A DNA stretch of 64,000 bases from Arthrobacter echini (GCF_008107445.1 NZ_VSLD01000004.1:124001-188000), one strand, 5' to 3'. Positions 9,673-20,276 are shown, numbered from the stretch's first letter. Numbers and translations: made by a program. The notes: generated by a model not told the origin, from the sequence alone.

Positions 9673-11256
9673 ATGGCGAGCTTCGTTGACCGCGTAGTCC
9701 TGCACGTATCGGGAGGCACCGGAGGCCACGGGTGCGTCTCCGTCCACCGCGAGAAGTTCAAACCCCTGGGCGGGCCCGACGGCGGCAACGGCGGCGACGG
9801 CGGCGGCGTGATCCTGCGTGTCGATCACCAGAACACCACACTGCTCGACTACCACCACGCGCCCCACCGCCACGCCACCAACGGCGGCAACGGCATGGGT
9901 GACTGGCGGGGTGGCAAGAGCGGCGAGACGCTGATCCTGCCCGTACCGGACGGCACGGTCGTGAAGACCAAGGCCGGTGAGGTGCTCGCCGATCTCGTGG
10001 GCGAGGGAACGGAGTTCATCGCAGCTGCGGGCGGCCAGGGCGGGCTGGGCAACGCGGCCCTGTCCTCGCAGAAGCGCAAGGCACCGGGTTTCGCGCTGCT
10101 CGGGATCCCGGGCGACGAGCGCGACATCGTGCTGGAGCTCAAGTCCATCGCCGACGTCGCCCTGGTGGGTTTCCCTTCCGCCGGGAAGTCGAGCCTCATC
10201 GCGGCCATGTCGGCCGCGCGTCCGAAGATCGCGGACTACCCCTTCACCACGCTGGTCCCGAACCTGGGCGTGGTGGAGGCGGGATCCACGCGCTTCACCA
10301 TCGCCGACGTCCCGGGTCTCATCGAGGGAGCCAGTGAGGGGAAGGGTCTGGGTCACCACTTCCTGCGTCACGTGGAGCGGTGCGCCGCCATCGTGCACGT
10401 GCTGGACTGTGCCGCGCTCGAGACGTACCGTGACCCGCTGGGCGATCTCGCGGTCATCGAGGGCGAGCTCGAGAAGTACGCGGTGGACATGAGCTTCGCC
10501 GGCCCCGACGGCGACGTCGTCCCACTCAACGAACGGCCCCGACTGGTGGCACTGAACAAGGTGGACGTGCCGGACGGCCGGGACATGGCCGGCTTCGTCC
10601 GTCCCGAGCTCGAGGCGCGCGGCTACCGTGTGTTCGAGGTCTCGGCGTCGAGCCACGAGGGACTGCGCCAGCTCGGTTTCGCCATGGCGGAGATCGTCGA
10701 GAACGAGCGCAGGGCTCTCGCCACGGCGCCGCCGAAGATCGTACCGGAGATCCTGCGCCCCCGCGGCGTCAATGCAGCCTCCTTCCGCATCCGCCACGAG
10801 GAGAAGGACGCGTTGCCGCTGTACCGGGTCCTGGGGGAGAAGCCCGAGCGCTGGGTCCTGCAGACCGACTTCACGAACGACGAGGCGGTGGGCTACCTGG
10901 CGGACCGGCTCGCCAAGCTCGGTGTGGAGGAGCAGCTGTTCAAGGCAGGTGCCAAGCCCGGTGACACCGTGGTGATCGGCGAGGGTGACGGCGTGGTCTT
11001 CGACTGGGAGCCCACCATGATGGGAGGCGCCGAACTCCTGGCCGGACCACGGGGCAGCGATCTGCGCCTCGCCGAGTACATCCGACCCACGCGGGAGCAG
11101 AAGCGCGAGGAGTACCAGGAGCGCAAGGACGCCAAGGCCGCGGCCCGGGCCGAGCTCGAGGCCGATCGCAAGGCCGGGATCTGGACGGAATCCGTGCAGA
11201 ACCGCAAGACGACCACTCCTGCGCAGCAGGAACCGGACGCAGGGTCCCGGGGCTAG
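9673..11256 (+). CDS. obgE: GTPase Obg (ribosome assembly, stress control)
   Basis: This 527-residue GTPase works in 50S maturation and stress signalling. The glycine-rich Obg fold is residues 1 to ~160 ([27 protein letters not shown]). The G domain follows, with P-loop [11 protein letters not shown] near residue 165, switch [20 protein letters not shown], and NKVD. An OCT domain lies at ~360-440, and the charged C-terminal tail of ~90 residues is common in actinobacterial Obg. AAGGAG precedes the ATG. It comes directly before proB, 9 bases downstream. Confidence 0.96.
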   Translation: MASFVDRVVLHVSGGTGGHGCVSVHREKFKPLGGPDGGNGGDGGGVILRVDHQNTTLLDYHHAPHRHATNGGNGMGDWRGGKSGETLILPVPDGTVVKTKAGEVLADLVGEGTEFIAAAGGQGGLGNAALSSQKRKAPGFALLGIPGDERDIVLELKSIADVALVGFPSAGKSSLIAAMSAARPKIADYPFTTLVPNLGVVEAGSTRFTIADVPGLIEGASEGKGLGHHFLRHVERCAAIVHVLDCAALETYRDPLGDLAVIEGELEKYAVDMSFAGPDGDVVPLNERPRLVALNKVDVPDGRDMAGFVRPELEARGYRVFEVSASSHEGLRQLGFAMAEIVENERRALATAPPKIVPEILRPRGVNAASFRIRHEEKDALPLYRVLGEKPERWVLQTDFTNDEAVGYLADRLAKLGVEEQLFKAGAKPGDTVVIGEGDGVVFDWEPTMMGGAELLAGPRGSDLRLAEYIRPTREQKREEYQERKDAKAAARAELEADRKAGIWTESVQNRKTTTPAQQEPDAGSRG

Positions 11257-11265
11257 GAGCTGATC

Positions 11266-12459
11266 GTGGCGTCCCAGGGATCCGTGCGGCCGCCGGCGAG
11301 CCGCGCGGGGTTGGCCACCGCGCGGCGCATCGTGGTCAAGGTGGGATCGTCGTCCCTGACCTCCGTGTCGGGGGGGATCTCGGATGCGGCCCTCGTGGGA
11401 CTGGCCGACGTCCTCGCCGAGCGCCGCGCGTCGGGTACCGAGGTGATCCTCGTGTCCTCCGGCGCCATCGCGGCCGGTCTCGCACCCCTGGGCCTGCTGC
11501 GCCGACCGGCACAGCTGTCCAGCCAGCAGGCCGCGGCGAGTGTGGGGCAGGGCCTGCTCATGGCCCAGTACTCCCGGGCCTTCGCGGTGCACGGCATCAC
11601 GGTGAGCCAGATCCTGCTGACCGCCGACGACCTCATCCGGCGCTCCCACTACGCCAATGCGCATCGTGCGATGGAGCGCCTCCTGAACTTCGGCGTCGTC
11701 CCGATCGTCAACGAGAACGACACCGTGGCCAGCCACGAGATCCGGTTCGGCGACAACGATCGGCTCGCAGCGCTCGTGGCACACCTCGTCAAGGCCGAGG
11801 CACTGGTCCTCCTGTCCGACGTCGACGCGCTGTACGACGGGCCCCCGAGCGCCGGTGCCAGCCGCATTCCGCAGGTGGACTCCGTGGCCGAGCTCGACGG
11901 CGTCCCGATCGGACGGGTGGGAGCAGCCGGTGTGGGCACCGGCGGCATGGTCACGAAGGTCGAGGCGGCCCTCATCGCGGCGTCCTCGGGAATCCCTGCC
12001 CTGGTCACCTCGGCCGCCAACGCCGCGGTGGCGCTGCGGGGTGACGACGTCGGGACGTGGTTCAGCGCGACCGGGAAGCGGCAGCCCATCCGCCTGCTGT
12101 GGCTCGCGCACCTCGCGCGGGTGCTGGGTACCCTCGTGCTCGACGACGGCGCGGTGCGGGCCGTGGGGGAGCGGCGGCGGTCGCTGCTGCCCGCCGGGGT
12201 CCTCGACAGCTCCGGTGTCTTCGAGGCGGGCGACCCCGTCGAGCTCGTCGGCCGGGACGGGACGGTGATCGCCCGCGGCCTCGTGAACTACAGCTCGGTG
12301 GAACTGCCGCGCATGCTGGGCAGGTCCACCCACGACCTGGCAGCTGACCTGGGTTCCGGGTACGAGCGGTCGATCGTACATGTGAACGATCTCGTGGTCC
12401 TCCCACCCACCCGGAGCACCGACGACACTGCGGCGCCCGGGGACCCGGGGCCTCGCTAG
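11266..12459 (+). CDS. proB: Glutamate 5-kinase
   Basis: ProB phosphorylates glutamate to gamma-glutamyl phosphate, the feedback-inhibited first step of proline synthesis. The 397-residue protein has the amino-acid-kinase fold (IVVKVGSSSLTS, VLVSSGAIAAGL, IVNENDTVA, FGDNDRLAALVA, GTGGMVTKVEAA) followed by a C-terminal PUA domain from about residue 285. The start is a GTG at 11266 with AGGAG upstream. It is followed by proA after 9 bases. Confidence 0.95.
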   Translation: MASQGSVRPPASRAGLATARRIVVKVGSSSLTSVSGGISDAALVGLADVLAERRASGTEVILVSSGAIAAGLAPLGLLRRPAQLSSQQAAASVGQGLLMAQYSRAFAVHGITVSQILLTADDLIRRSHYANAHRAMERLLNFGVVPIVNENDTVASHEIRFGDNDRLAALVAHLVKAEALVLLSDVDALYDGPPSAGASRIPQVDSVAELDGVPIGRVGAAGVGTGGMVTKVEAALIAASSGIPALVTSAANAAVALRGDDVGTWFSATGKRQPIRLLWLAHLARVLGTLVLDDGAVRAVGERRRSLLPAGVLDSSGVFEAGDPVELVGRDGTVIARGLVNYSSVELPRMLGRSTHDLAADLGSGYERSIVHVNDLVVLPPTRSTDDTAAPGDPGPR

Positions 12460-12468
12460 AATGCAGGG

Positions 12469-13809
12469 ATGACCGACCAGCAGCAAGCACTCATCGAGCC
12501 CGCGGGGACCGTCGCCAGCCCGGACGGGCAGCCGGAGGAACGCTCCAGCGAGGAGGTCGTCCGCGCCGTGCACACCATTGCCGATCGGGCGCGGGTGGCC
12601 GCGCGCTCCCTCGGCGGGGTGAATCGTGGCCGCAAGGACCGGTTGCTGCTGGCGATCGCGGCGTCCCTCGTGGAACGCCGTGATCTCGTTCTCGCCGCGA
12701 ACCGGACCGACGTCGAGCGTGGCCGTGCCGCGGGTACGTCCGCCGGCCTGCTGGATCGCCTGAGACTGGACGCGGAGCGGATCGGGACACTCGCCGATGC
12801 CCTGGCACAGCTGGCCACACTGCCCGACCCAGTCGGAACCGCCGTCCGCACCGAGACCCTCCCGAACGGGCTGCGAATGCGCCAGCTCCGCGTTCCACTC
12901 GGTGTCATCGCGGCGATCTACGAGGCCCGCCCCAATGTGACGGTCGACATCGCCGGGCTGGCCCTGAAGAGTGGCAACGCCGTGGTGCTGCGTGGGGGGA
13001 GTGCGGCCGCCGCGACGAACGCAGCCCTCGTCGGGATCATCCGCGACACCCTGACCGATCACGGACTGCCGGACGACGCCGTCCTGAGCATCGACGAGTA
13101 CGGACGGGAGGGCGCCCGCGTCCTCATGCAGGCGCGCGGCCGGATCGACGTGCTCATCCCGCGGGGCGGGCGGGATCTCATCCAGTCCGTGGTGAACACC
13201 GCCCGCGTCCCCGTGATCGAGACGGGCGAGGGGAATGTGCACATCTTCCTCGACGAGAGCGCCGACGAGGACATGGCGATCGACATCCTGCTCAATGCCA
13301 AGACCCAGCGACCCAGTGTGTGCAACACGGTGGAGACACTGCTCCTCCACAGCGGTGCCACGGCTGCACAGGGCGTCCTCGCCGCGCTGGTCAGGGCCGG
13401 GGTCACCCTGCACGTCGACGAGCGGTCCCGCGCACTGCTGCCCGAGGGGACCGACTCGGTGCCCGCCACGGACGAGGACTGGCGCAGGGAGTACATGCAG
13501 CTGGATCTCGCGGTGCGGACCGTGGACGGGGTGCAGGAGGCGCTCGAGCACATCCGGCAGTGGAGCACCGGCCACAGCGAAGCCATCATCACCAATGACC
13601 TGACAGCATCGGAGGAGTTCGTGGCCGGTGTCGACTCGGCCGCCGTCCTCGTGAACGCCTCCACCCGCTTCATCGACGGCGGAGAGCTGGGTCTCGGAGC
13701 AGAAGTGGGGATCTCCACGCAGAAGATGCACGCCAGGGGGCCCATGGGGCTGCCGGAGCTCACCACGACCAAGTGGATCGTTCAGGGAGCGGGCCAGATC
13801 CGCCGCTGA
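12469..13809 (+). CDS. proA: Gamma-glutamyl phosphate reductase
   Basis: ProA reduces gamma-glutamyl phosphate with NADPH to glutamate semialdehyde, the second step of proline synthesis, in the cytosol. It has 446 residues with an aldehyde-dehydrogenase fold. The catalytic cysteine lies in RPSVCNTVETLLLH, the family core ARPNVTVDIAGLALKSGN is intact, and the C-terminus carries TKWIVQGAGQIR. The ATG at 12469 comes 9 bases after the proB stop, so the two are translated from one mRNA. Confidence 0.96.
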   Translation: MTDQQQALIEPAGTVASPDGQPEERSSEEVVRAVHTIADRARVAARSLGGVNRGRKDRLLLAIAASLVERRDLVLAANRTDVERGRAAGTSAGLLDRLRLDAERIGTLADALAQLATLPDPVGTAVRTETLPNGLRMRQLRVPLGVIAAIYEARPNVTVDIAGLALKSGNAVVLRGGSAAAATNAALVGIIRDTLTDHGLPDDAVLSIDEYGREGARVLMQARGRIDVLIPRGGRDLIQSVVNTARVPVIETGEGNVHIFLDESADEDMAIDILLNAKTQRPSVCNTVETLLLHSGATAAQGVLAALVRAGVTLHVDERSRALLPEGTDSVPATDEDWRREYMQLDLAVRTVDGVQEALEHIRQWSTGHSEAIITNDLTASEEFVAGVDSAAVLVNASTRFIDGGELGLGAEVGISTQKMHARGPMGLPELTTTKWIVQGAGQIRR

Positions 13810-13910
13810 GGGCCGCAGCCGTCGGCAGTGTGCCCAGCGCGTACCATGGAGGTTCACCACTCATCGGGCAGCACCAGACCGCCGGCCCCTGAATCCGCAG
13901 AGGACCTACG

Positions 13911-14147
13911 ATGCTCTACTCCCTCGGCAGCGCCATGCTGGCGACTGAAGGCATGGAACACCACACCGAGCTGCCGATGCCGGCTCTGGCCTACGGCCTG
14001 ATCATCATGGGCCTGCTGCTCCTGCTGATGCTCGTCACCGTGTCCTTCGCCAACGTGCGCAACAGGCACGAGGCCGTCGAAGAGCACGTCGACCCCCACA
14101 AGCAGCACACCAACAAGCACGACCACGGCGAAGCGAACAGGCCCTAG
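13911..14147 (+). CDS. Small His-rich single-span membrane protein, unknown
   Basis: This 78-residue protein has an N-terminal ~25 residues ([20 protein letters not shown]), one strong hydrophobic helix ([20 protein letters not shown]) and a cytosolic tail rich in His, Glu and Lys ([15 protein letters not shown]). GAGGA lies upstream of the ATG. It sits between proA and nadD, and its stop is 9 bases before nadD, so it is likely co-transcribed with it. The His-rich tail could bind metal, but no function can be assigned. Confidence 0.75.
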   Translation: MLYSLGSAMLATEGMEHHTELPMPALAYGLIIMGLLLLLMLVTVSFANVRNRHEAVEEHVDPHKQHTNKHDHGEANRP

Positions 14148-14155
14148 CGGTCCTG

Positions 14156-14902
14156 ATGTCAGCAGAGCGCAGCGGACTGGAGGCCACGACAGGTCCGCGT
14201 CAGCATCGACGGGACGGCTCGCCGTGGCGGCTGGGTGTGATGGGAGGGACCTTCGACCCCATCCATCACGGTCACCTCGTGGCCGCGAGCGAGGTCGCCT
14301 CGGTGTTCGATCTGGACGAAGTGGTCTTCGTACCCACCGGGCAGCCCTGGCAGAAGGTGGACAGGGATGTCTCCGAGGCGGAGCACCGCTATCTCATGAC
14401 GGTCATCGCCACGGCGTCGAATCCCAGTTTCACCGTCAGCCGCGTCGACATCGAACGGCCGGGGCCCACCTTCACCATCGACACCCTCCGCGATCTGAAG
14501 GAGCAGCGACCGGGCGCACAGCTGTTCTTCATCACCGGCGCGGACGCCATGGCGCAGATCCTCACCTGGAAGGACGCCGAGGAACTCTGGTCGCTCGCGC
14601 AGTTCATCGGTGTGACCCGCCCGGGACACGAGCTCGACGGGCGTGGACGCGATGTGCGCCTCCTCGAGGTCCCGGCCATGGCCATCTCCAGCACGGACTG
14701 CAGGCGCCGCGTGGGCGAGGGCAAACCGGTCTGGTACCTCGTGCCCGACGGCGTGGTCCAGTACATCTCCAAGTACCGGCTGTACCGGCGCCCGGGGCGG
14801 ATCGACGACGGACTGTCCTCGGGCCTCATGGGCGACGAGGTCTTTCCCACGAGCGGACAGCCCGGAGTACGCTCCGGTTCCGCACGACAGCCCACCGGGT
14901 GA
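14156..14902 (+). CDS. nadD: Nicotinate-nucleotide adenylyltransferase
   Basis: NadD adenylylates nicotinate mononucleotide to deamido-NAD in NAD synthesis. The 248-residue protein shows the nucleotidyltransferase signature [15 protein letters not shown] near residue 30 and the second nucleotide-binding motif [10 protein letters not shown]. The N-terminal ~22 residues and the C-terminal ~30 residues are extra, low-complexity additions. It lies in the usual place upstream of rsfS. Confidence 0.94.
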   Translation: MSAERSGLEATTGPRQHRRDGSPWRLGVMGGTFDPIHHGHLVAASEVASVFDLDEVVFVPTGQPWQKVDRDVSEAEHRYLMTVIATASNPSFTVSRVDIERPGPTFTIDTLRDLKEQRPGAQLFFITGADAMAQILTWKDAEELWSLAQFIGVTRPGHELDGRGRDVRLLEVPAMAISSTDCRRRVGEGKPVWYLVPDGVVQYISKYRLYRRPGRIDDGLSSGLMGDEVFPTSGQPGVRSGSARQPTG

Positions 14903-14909
14903 ATCCGGT

Positions 14910-15689
<780 letters not shown>

Positions 15690-15716
15690 AACCGCTGACC
15701 ACACTCAAGGAGATCA

Positions 15717-16127
15717 GTGAGCGCTACCGAACAGTCCATCGGCATTGCCCGTACCGCGGCACACGCCGCCGTGGAGAAGCTCGCGCAGGACATCGTGGCC
15801 ATCGATGTCAGTGACCGGCTCGCCATCACGGACATCTTCCTCATCGCGTCCGCTCCGACCGAGCGCCAGGTCAACGCGATCGTGGACGGCATCGAGGAGG
15901 AGCTGTCCCAGCAGGGACTGAAGCCGGTCCGGCGGGAGGGCCGCAGCGAGGGTCGCTGGGTGTTGCTCGACTTCATCGAGGTGATCGTGCACGTGCAGCA
16001 CGAGGAGGACCGCGTGTTCTACGCCTTGGACCGCCTCTGGAAGGACTGCCCCGCCGTCGACCTCCAGCTCGAGGGTGCCGTGCACGGTGCGGCGCAGGAT
16101 GCCGGTTCCGGCGACACGACCGAGTGA
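15717..16127 (+). CDS. rsfS: Ribosome silencing factor RsfS
   Basis: RsfS binds L14 and blocks subunit joining in starvation. The 136-residue sequence contains the DUF143 hallmarks AQDIVAIDVSDRLAITDIFL, ASAPTERQVNAI and SEGRWVLLDFIEVIVHVQ. A GTG start at 15717 follows AGGAGATCA. The stop overlaps the next gene's GTG (GTGA), so the two are translationally coupled. Confidence 0.95.
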   Translation: MSATEQSIGIARTAAHAAVEKLAQDIVAIDVSDRLAITDIFLIASAPTERQVNAIVDGIEEELSQQGLKPVRREGRSEGRWVLLDFIEVIVHVQHEEDRVFYALDRLWKDCPAVDLQLEGAVHGAAQDAGSGDTTE

Positions 16128-16804
16128 CGCGGAACGTCCACGCCCATCCCGAGGCCCGGCGGATCATCTTCTGGCGCCACGGCCGCACGGAGTGGAACCA
16201 TGCGGGACGGTTCCAGGGCCAGGAGGACATCGCGCTCGACCCGACGGGGCGTGAGCAGGCCCTCCGTGCCGCCGAGGTGCTGCTCACACGGGAGCCTGCA
16301 CTGATCGTCTCCTCCGATCTGCGGCGCGCCGCCGACACGGCGGATGCCCTGGCCGAGCGGACCGGTCTCACGGTGTCGCTGGACGAGCGCCTGCGGGAGA
16401 CCGACGCCGGTCGGTGGCAGGGCTTGACCTTCGCCGAGATCGGTCAGCGGTTCCCCGAGGACAATGCGGCCTGGCGCGGTGGCGACCCGCACGTGCGTGC
16501 CGGCGGGCGCGAGAACCGCCTCGAGGTCGGTCAGCGCATGCTCGCGGCCGTGACGGACGCTCTCGCGCGCATCCGGCCCGCCGAGACCCTGGTGATCGTC
16601 AGCCATGGAGGGTCCATCAGGGCGGCACTCGCTGCGCTGATGGGTCTGCCACCGCAGCGCTGGGGTGCCCTGGCCGGTATCTCGAACTGCCACTGGTCCG
16701 AGGTCCACGAGGTGGTGGAGCAGGCGGAGGCGCGTTTCTCGTGGCAACTGACGGAACACAACGTGGGTCTCGGTTCCCTCCCCGCGGAGCCTCTGGAGGG
16801 CTGA
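16124..16804 (+). CDS. Histidine phosphatase family protein (phosphoglycerate-mutase-like)
   Basis: The 226-residue protein shows the catalytic RHGRTEWN near residue 18 and the second histidine in VIVSHGGSIRAALA, with the acid residue in LRETDAGRWQGL. In mycobacteria the gene at this place next to rsfS encodes glucosyl-3-phosphoglycerate phosphatase; that role is plausible here but not shown by the sequence. The GTG start overlaps the rsfS stop by 4 bases. Confidence 0.88.
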   Translation: MTRNVHAHPEARRIIFWRHGRTEWNHAGRFQGQEDIALDPTGREQALRAAEVLLTREPALIVSSDLRRAADTADALAERTGLTVSLDERLRETDAGRWQGLTFAEIGQRFPEDNAAWRGGDPHVRAGGRENRLEVGQRMLAAVTDALARIRPAETLVIVSHGGSIRAALAALMGLPPQRWGALAGISNCHWSEVHEVVEQAEARFSWQLTEHNVGLGSLPAEPLEG

Positions 16805-16822
16805 GCGCAGACCACGGCTGAT

Positions 16823-16851
16823 TTGGTGAAGACCGGAGAATTTACTACACT
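16823..16851 (+). promoter_or_regulatory. Putative promoter of tRNA-Ala
   Basis: TTGGTG (16823-16828) and TACACT (16846-16851) are separated by 17 bases, about 60 bases upstream of the mature tRNA. Confidence 0.6.
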
Positions 16852-16911
16852 GGCACAGTTGCCTGAACGGGTGTGAGCCCATCGAAGCAGCAGCACGACG
16901 CAGCACAGTAC

Positions 16912-16984
16912 GGGGCTATGGCGCAGCTGGTAGCGCACCTGCATGGCATGCAGGGGGTCAGGGGTTCGAATCCCCTTAGCTCCA
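16912..16984 (+). tRNA. tRNA-Ala (anticodon GGC)
   Basis: A complete cloverleaf of 73 nt is present. The acceptor stem GGGGCTA pairs with TAGCTCC (one G-U). The anticodon stem CCTGC/GCAGG closes loop ATGGCAT with anticodon GGC, and the T loop is GGTTCGAATCC. The discriminator base is A. The 3' CCA is not encoded in full (bases CCC follow), so it must be added after transcription. Confidence 0.97.
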
Positions 16985-16997
16985 CCCGATAGACGTC

Positions 16998-17031
16998 GAA
17001 GCCCGTTTCATCTCATGATGAGGCGGGCTTC
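16998..17031 (+). terminator. Hairpin terminator after tRNA-Ala
   Basis: GAAGCCCG (16998-17005) pairs with CGGGCTTC (17024-17031), with partial pairing inside, followed by TTCC. The same hairpin overlaps the 3' end of the convergent SDR gene and could work in both directions. Confidence 0.65.
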
Positions 17032-17855
17032 TTCCGTGCGTATGCTGCCTGCTGCCGACGTGCGAGGCGGACCACGAACGGTGCAAGACGCGCTGCGAGC
17101 CCGGGAGCCAGATCGAAGAGGCGGACCTGGACGCCGCGCCATGCCGGCGCCGTCGTGACCGGGCGGGGCTTCGCCACCACGCGAAGAACCAGATCGGCGA
17201 TCTCCCCGGGCTGGAACAGCGTGCCGGAGAAGGACATCGCTGCACCGGGGTCGCGCACCCTGTCGAACAGCATGGGCGTCCACATGCCATCGGGGCAGAC
17301 GGCGCTGATATGGATGGCACGCTCGCCCTCCACGCGGAGATCGCAGAGCGCCGAGGTACTGAAGCCCAGGACAGCGTGCTTGGACGCGGCGTAGACACCT
17401 TCGCCCGGTACGGAGACGAGTCCCGCGAGGGAGGCGACGTTGACGACGTGACCGCGATGGGCCGGACGCATCATCTCCAGCGCGGCGATGGTGCCGTGCA
17501 TCGTTCCCAGGGCATTGACCTCCATCATCAGCCTGCGCTGCTGGTCGGTGTGGGACCAGACCGGGCCCGTGGACAGCACACCGGCGTTGTTCACCCACAG
17601 ACCGAGCGCACCGCTCTCCGCGACCGCTGCCTCGGCCGCCACGCGGCACGCGTCGGGATCACGGACGTCCAGCCCGGATGAGCTGGCCGAACCTCCTGCG
17701 TCCCGGATCTCCGCGGCGACGGCGGCGGCGAGAGCCTCGTCCAGATCGGTCACATGGACCTTCCACCCGAGCCCTCCGAGTCGGAGGGCTATCTCCCGTC
17801 CCAGGCCGCCTCCCGCGCCGGTGACGACGCCCCCGCCATCGTGCGGACTGCTCAT
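17013..17855 (-). CDS. Short-chain dehydrogenase/reductase
   Basis: The 280-residue classical SDR has the NAD(P) motif VVTGAGGGLGREIA near residue 10, NNAG in WVNNAGVLSTGPV, and the catalytic Y-x3-K in GVYAASKHAVLGF. It begins inside the stop of the upstream flavin monooxygenase (ATGA overlap), so the two are coupled. A shared pathway in which the monooxygenase oxidises a substrate and the SDR works on the alcohol/ketone is likely by analogy with Baeyer-Villiger clusters; the substrate is unknown. Confidence 0.88.
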   Translation of the reverse strand: MSSPHDGGGVVTGAGGGLGREIALRLGGLGWKVHVTDLDEALAAAVAAEIRDAGGSASSSGLDVRDPDACRVAAEAAVAESGALGLWVNNAGVLSTGPVWSHTDQQRRLMMEVNALGTMHGTIAALEMMRPAHRGHVVNVASLAGLVSVPGEGVYAASKHAVLGFSTSALCDLRVEGERAIHISAVCPDGMWTPMLFDRVRDPGAAMSFSGTLFQPGEIADLVLRVVAKPRPVTTAPAWRGVQVRLFDLAPGLAARLAPFVVRLARRQQAAYARKKPASS

Positions 17856-19252
17856 GCCGCTGCCACCCGCGCCGCCGCGACCCTGGTGCGTGTGGCACCG
17901 CGCCGGCGTTCGCGGGCGAGGTCCCACAGATAGTGGTCGAAGTCGACCTCCATCGTGTGCCGGGGCGAAGCGTAGAACCGACGTCGGACCCGCTCGTGGT
18001 CGGCCATCATCTGGCGGTGGATCTCGCTCGCAGCCGGCGGGACGTACCGGCCGGTGAGGTGCTCGGCGACCCAGCGGGACTGCGCCTCGGCCAGCGGCAT
18101 GACTGCGCCGACGGGCTGGAGCAGCCCGATGAAGAACAGACCCGGAAGACCGGGGTGGACCGTGCGCTTCCACAGCGGCAGGTTGTTCTTCTCGACGCTG
18201 AGCAGATCGGCGTCGAAGAACGGGAAGCTCACGTTGTACCCCGTGGCCCACACGATCAGATCGGCGTGGCTCCGAGTGCCGTCCGTGAACACCACCTCGC
18301 TGCCATCGAGGCGTTCGATGCCGGGACGGGGAATGACGGCGCCGGAGCGCAGGGCCTGCCGGATCTCCTCGGACTGCACCGGGTGCGATTCTCCGGGTGC
18401 ATGATCCGGCTGGGGCAGACCCAGCCGTGCAGCGTTGCCGGAGGTGAGTGCCCCGAAGCGCAGGCGAGCCCTCGTGGCCCACCACGGCATCCACCCGGGC
18501 AGGGCGAGCCTGTCCGAGGCCAGCCCGAGGGTGAACTTGCGCAGGATCCACTGGCCCCGCCGCTGGGACAGCACGGTGTTGCGTGCCCCCCTGCCCGCCT
18601 CGGATGCGATATCGAGGGCCGAGTTGCCCGAGCCCACGACGACGACGTCCCGGTCACGCAGCTGTTCGCCCGAGCGGTAGTCGTGGGAGTGCATCTGCTC
18701 TCCGTCGAAATGGCCCGGATAGACAGGATCCGGCCAGCGGGGATCCCAGTGATGGCCGTTGGCAACGAGGACGGCGTCGTAGTGACGGGTGAGTTCGCCG
18801 TCGGCACCGTGCGTCACGACCCCCCACCCCGAACCGGCTCGTGAGACGTCGACCACCGTCGTGTTGAAGGTGATGCGCTCGCGGAAGGCGAAGTGGTCCA
18901 CATAGGCGTCGAAGTACGCCGCCACCTGATCGTGCCGGGCGTAGGGCGGATAGTCGGCGGGCATGGGGAAATCGGAGAACGCCATGCGCGGGCACGAGGT
19001 GTTGATCTGCAGCGTCTCGTAGCAGGCGGAGACACCGTTGGGATTGTCGTAGACCCAGTTGCCACCCGGCACGCTGCCCTGCTCGAAGCAGTCGAACGGG
19101 ACACCGGCGGCGTGCAGGGCCTTGGCTGCGGCGAGACCCGATGACCCGGCACCGATGATGCAGGCACGCGGAAAGGCAGGGTTCGGCGGGACCGGGGCGG
19201 CGGCGGGGGCAACATCGCGTTGCCGGACGGCGTAGGGCATGTGCTTCATCAT
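17852..19252 (-). CDS. Flavin-containing monooxygenase (FMO/BVMO type)
   Basis: The 466-residue flavoprotein uses FAD and NADPH to hydroxylate or insert oxygen. Seen are the FAD site IIGAGSSGLAAAKAL near residue 30, the FMO fingerprint F-x-G-x3-H-x3-Y in FDGEQMHSHDY, the NADPH site VVVGSGNSALDIASEA, and ATGYN late in the chain. The start at 19252 (two adjacent ATG codons) is uncertain; an ATG 12 bases downstream is also possible, and further upstream the frame shows no family similarity. It is coupled to the downstream SDR by a 4-base overlap. Confidence 0.9.
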   Translation of the reverse strand: MMKHMPYAVRQRDVAPAAAPVPPNPAFPRACIIGAGSSGLAAAKALHAAGVPFDCFEQGSVPGGNWVYDNPNGVSACYETLQINTSCPRMAFSDFPMPADYPPYARHDQVAAYFDAYVDHFAFRERITFNTTVVDVSRAGSGWGVVTHGADGELTRHYDAVLVANGHHWDPRWPDPVYPGHFDGEQMHSHDYRSGEQLRDRDVVVVGSGNSALDIASEAGRGARNTVLSQRRGQWILRKFTLGLASDRLALPGWMPWWATRARLRFGALTSGNAARLGLPQPDHAPGESHPVQSEEIRQALRSGAVIPRPGIERLDGSEVVFTDGTRSHADLIVWATGYNVSFPFFDADLLSVEKNNLPLWKRTVHPGLPGLFFIGLLQPVGAVMPLAEAQSRWVAEHLTGRYVPPAASEIHRQMMADHERVRRRFYASPRHTMEVDFDHYLWDLARERRRGATRTRVAAARVAAA

Positions 19253-19323
19253 GGCAGCTCGTACCAGAGGCAACCAGACCCTGTCCGGTTCAGGCCCGGA
19301 CAGTCCCTCCCGGTCCGCCGCCG

Positions 19324-20181
19324 TCACCCCGAGCCGACCGCGATCGCCAGGCTCCTGAGCCCCGAGCGGCTCATCGTGGTGATCGCCCACCCGACACCGC
19401 CGATGGCGTAGAGACTGATCGGAACGAGCAGGCACCACTCACGCACGGAACCGGCGTTCCCGAGGACCGGCACGGCGACGTAGCCGTTCTTCCGCCATAT
19501 CCGGCCCACGACCGGCAACGCCGCGATCGCTCCCGGCGGCTTGAGGGTGAGCGGATGGAGGAGGTTGCATCCTCCCGTGGTCAGCATGTCGCCGAGAACA
19601 TGGACGATCACGCCGAGTCCCACGGCGACCGGGAACCAGAACTGCTCCTCGGGGGCGAAGGCGCAGACGAACGCACCCGCGACCAGCCCGACTGCCCAGG
19701 GGGACTTCCTCATCCGGTCCGGGATGATCTTCAGCACCTTGGCCGCGAACGACACCAGGAGGACGGCGAGCAGCCCGGCGCCGGGGAAGACCCGACCGAA
19801 GGCCTCGGTGTCCAGTGTCCACAGGCCAGCCACCCATGCCACGGAGACGAAGGCGACGATGCCGATGATCGAGTGGGTACCGTGACGATGTCCGCCGGAG
19901 ATGGCTCCGATGCCGGAACAGACGGCGTTGGACAGCGGTGGCAGGGAATGGGCGATCGTGGCGTTGTGGTGATCAGCGTCGGGCAGCAGCGCGGCCCCGG
20001 CCGTGACGAGGGCTCCGGTGACCACCCCGACGGGGCTGACCTCGAGCAAGCCCAGGCCCAGGGCGATCGTGTCGGGCAGGAAGGTCAGCGTCGCCGCGGC
20101 GACGCCGAGGCCAACCTCGACGTGTGTGGTGACTGCAACCCAGGCGGCGGCGCCGCAGGCTGCATGGTGGGCCCCCATCAT
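19324..20181 (-). CDS. Membrane-bound metal-dependent hydrolase, YdjM family
   Basis: This 285-residue protein has several membrane helices and the conserved early segment MMGAHHAACGAAAW plus LLPDADHHNATIAH, GHRHGTHSIIGI and HVLGDMLTTGGCNLLHP. The repeated His/Asp residues are the metal ligands of the LexA-inducible YdjM (DUF457) family. AAAGGA lies 9-10 bases before the paired ATG codons. The physiological substrate of the family is not known. Confidence 0.85.
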   Translation of the reverse strand: MMGAHHAACGAAAWVAVTTHVEVGLGVAAATLTFLPDTIALGLGLLEVSPVGVVTGALVTAGAALLPDADHHNATIAHSLPPLSNAVCSGIGAISGGHRHGTHSIIGIVAFVSVAWVAGLWTLDTEAFGRVFPGAGLLAVLLVSFAAKVLKIIPDRMRKSPWAVGLVAGAFVCAFAPEEQFWFPVAVGLGVIVHVLGDMLTTGGCNLLHPLTLKPPGAIAALPVVGRIWRKNGYVAVPVLGNAGSVREWCLLVPISLYAIGGVGWAITTMSRSGLRSLAIAVGSG

Positions 20182-20276
20182 GGCGGGTGGTCCTTTCGTG
20201 GGCGGCTCGTATTCGCCCATACTCCGTGCAGCCACCGACATCCTGGTCCGGGTCCTCGGGACCGGGGTTCGGCAGG

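Noticed and set aside
9274-13860. A very long open frame on the minus strand opposite rpmA-obgE-proB-proA.
   Set aside because: It covers five well-supported plus-strand genes, is rich in Arg/His/Gly/Asp typical of antisense frames in high-GC DNA, and shows no domain.
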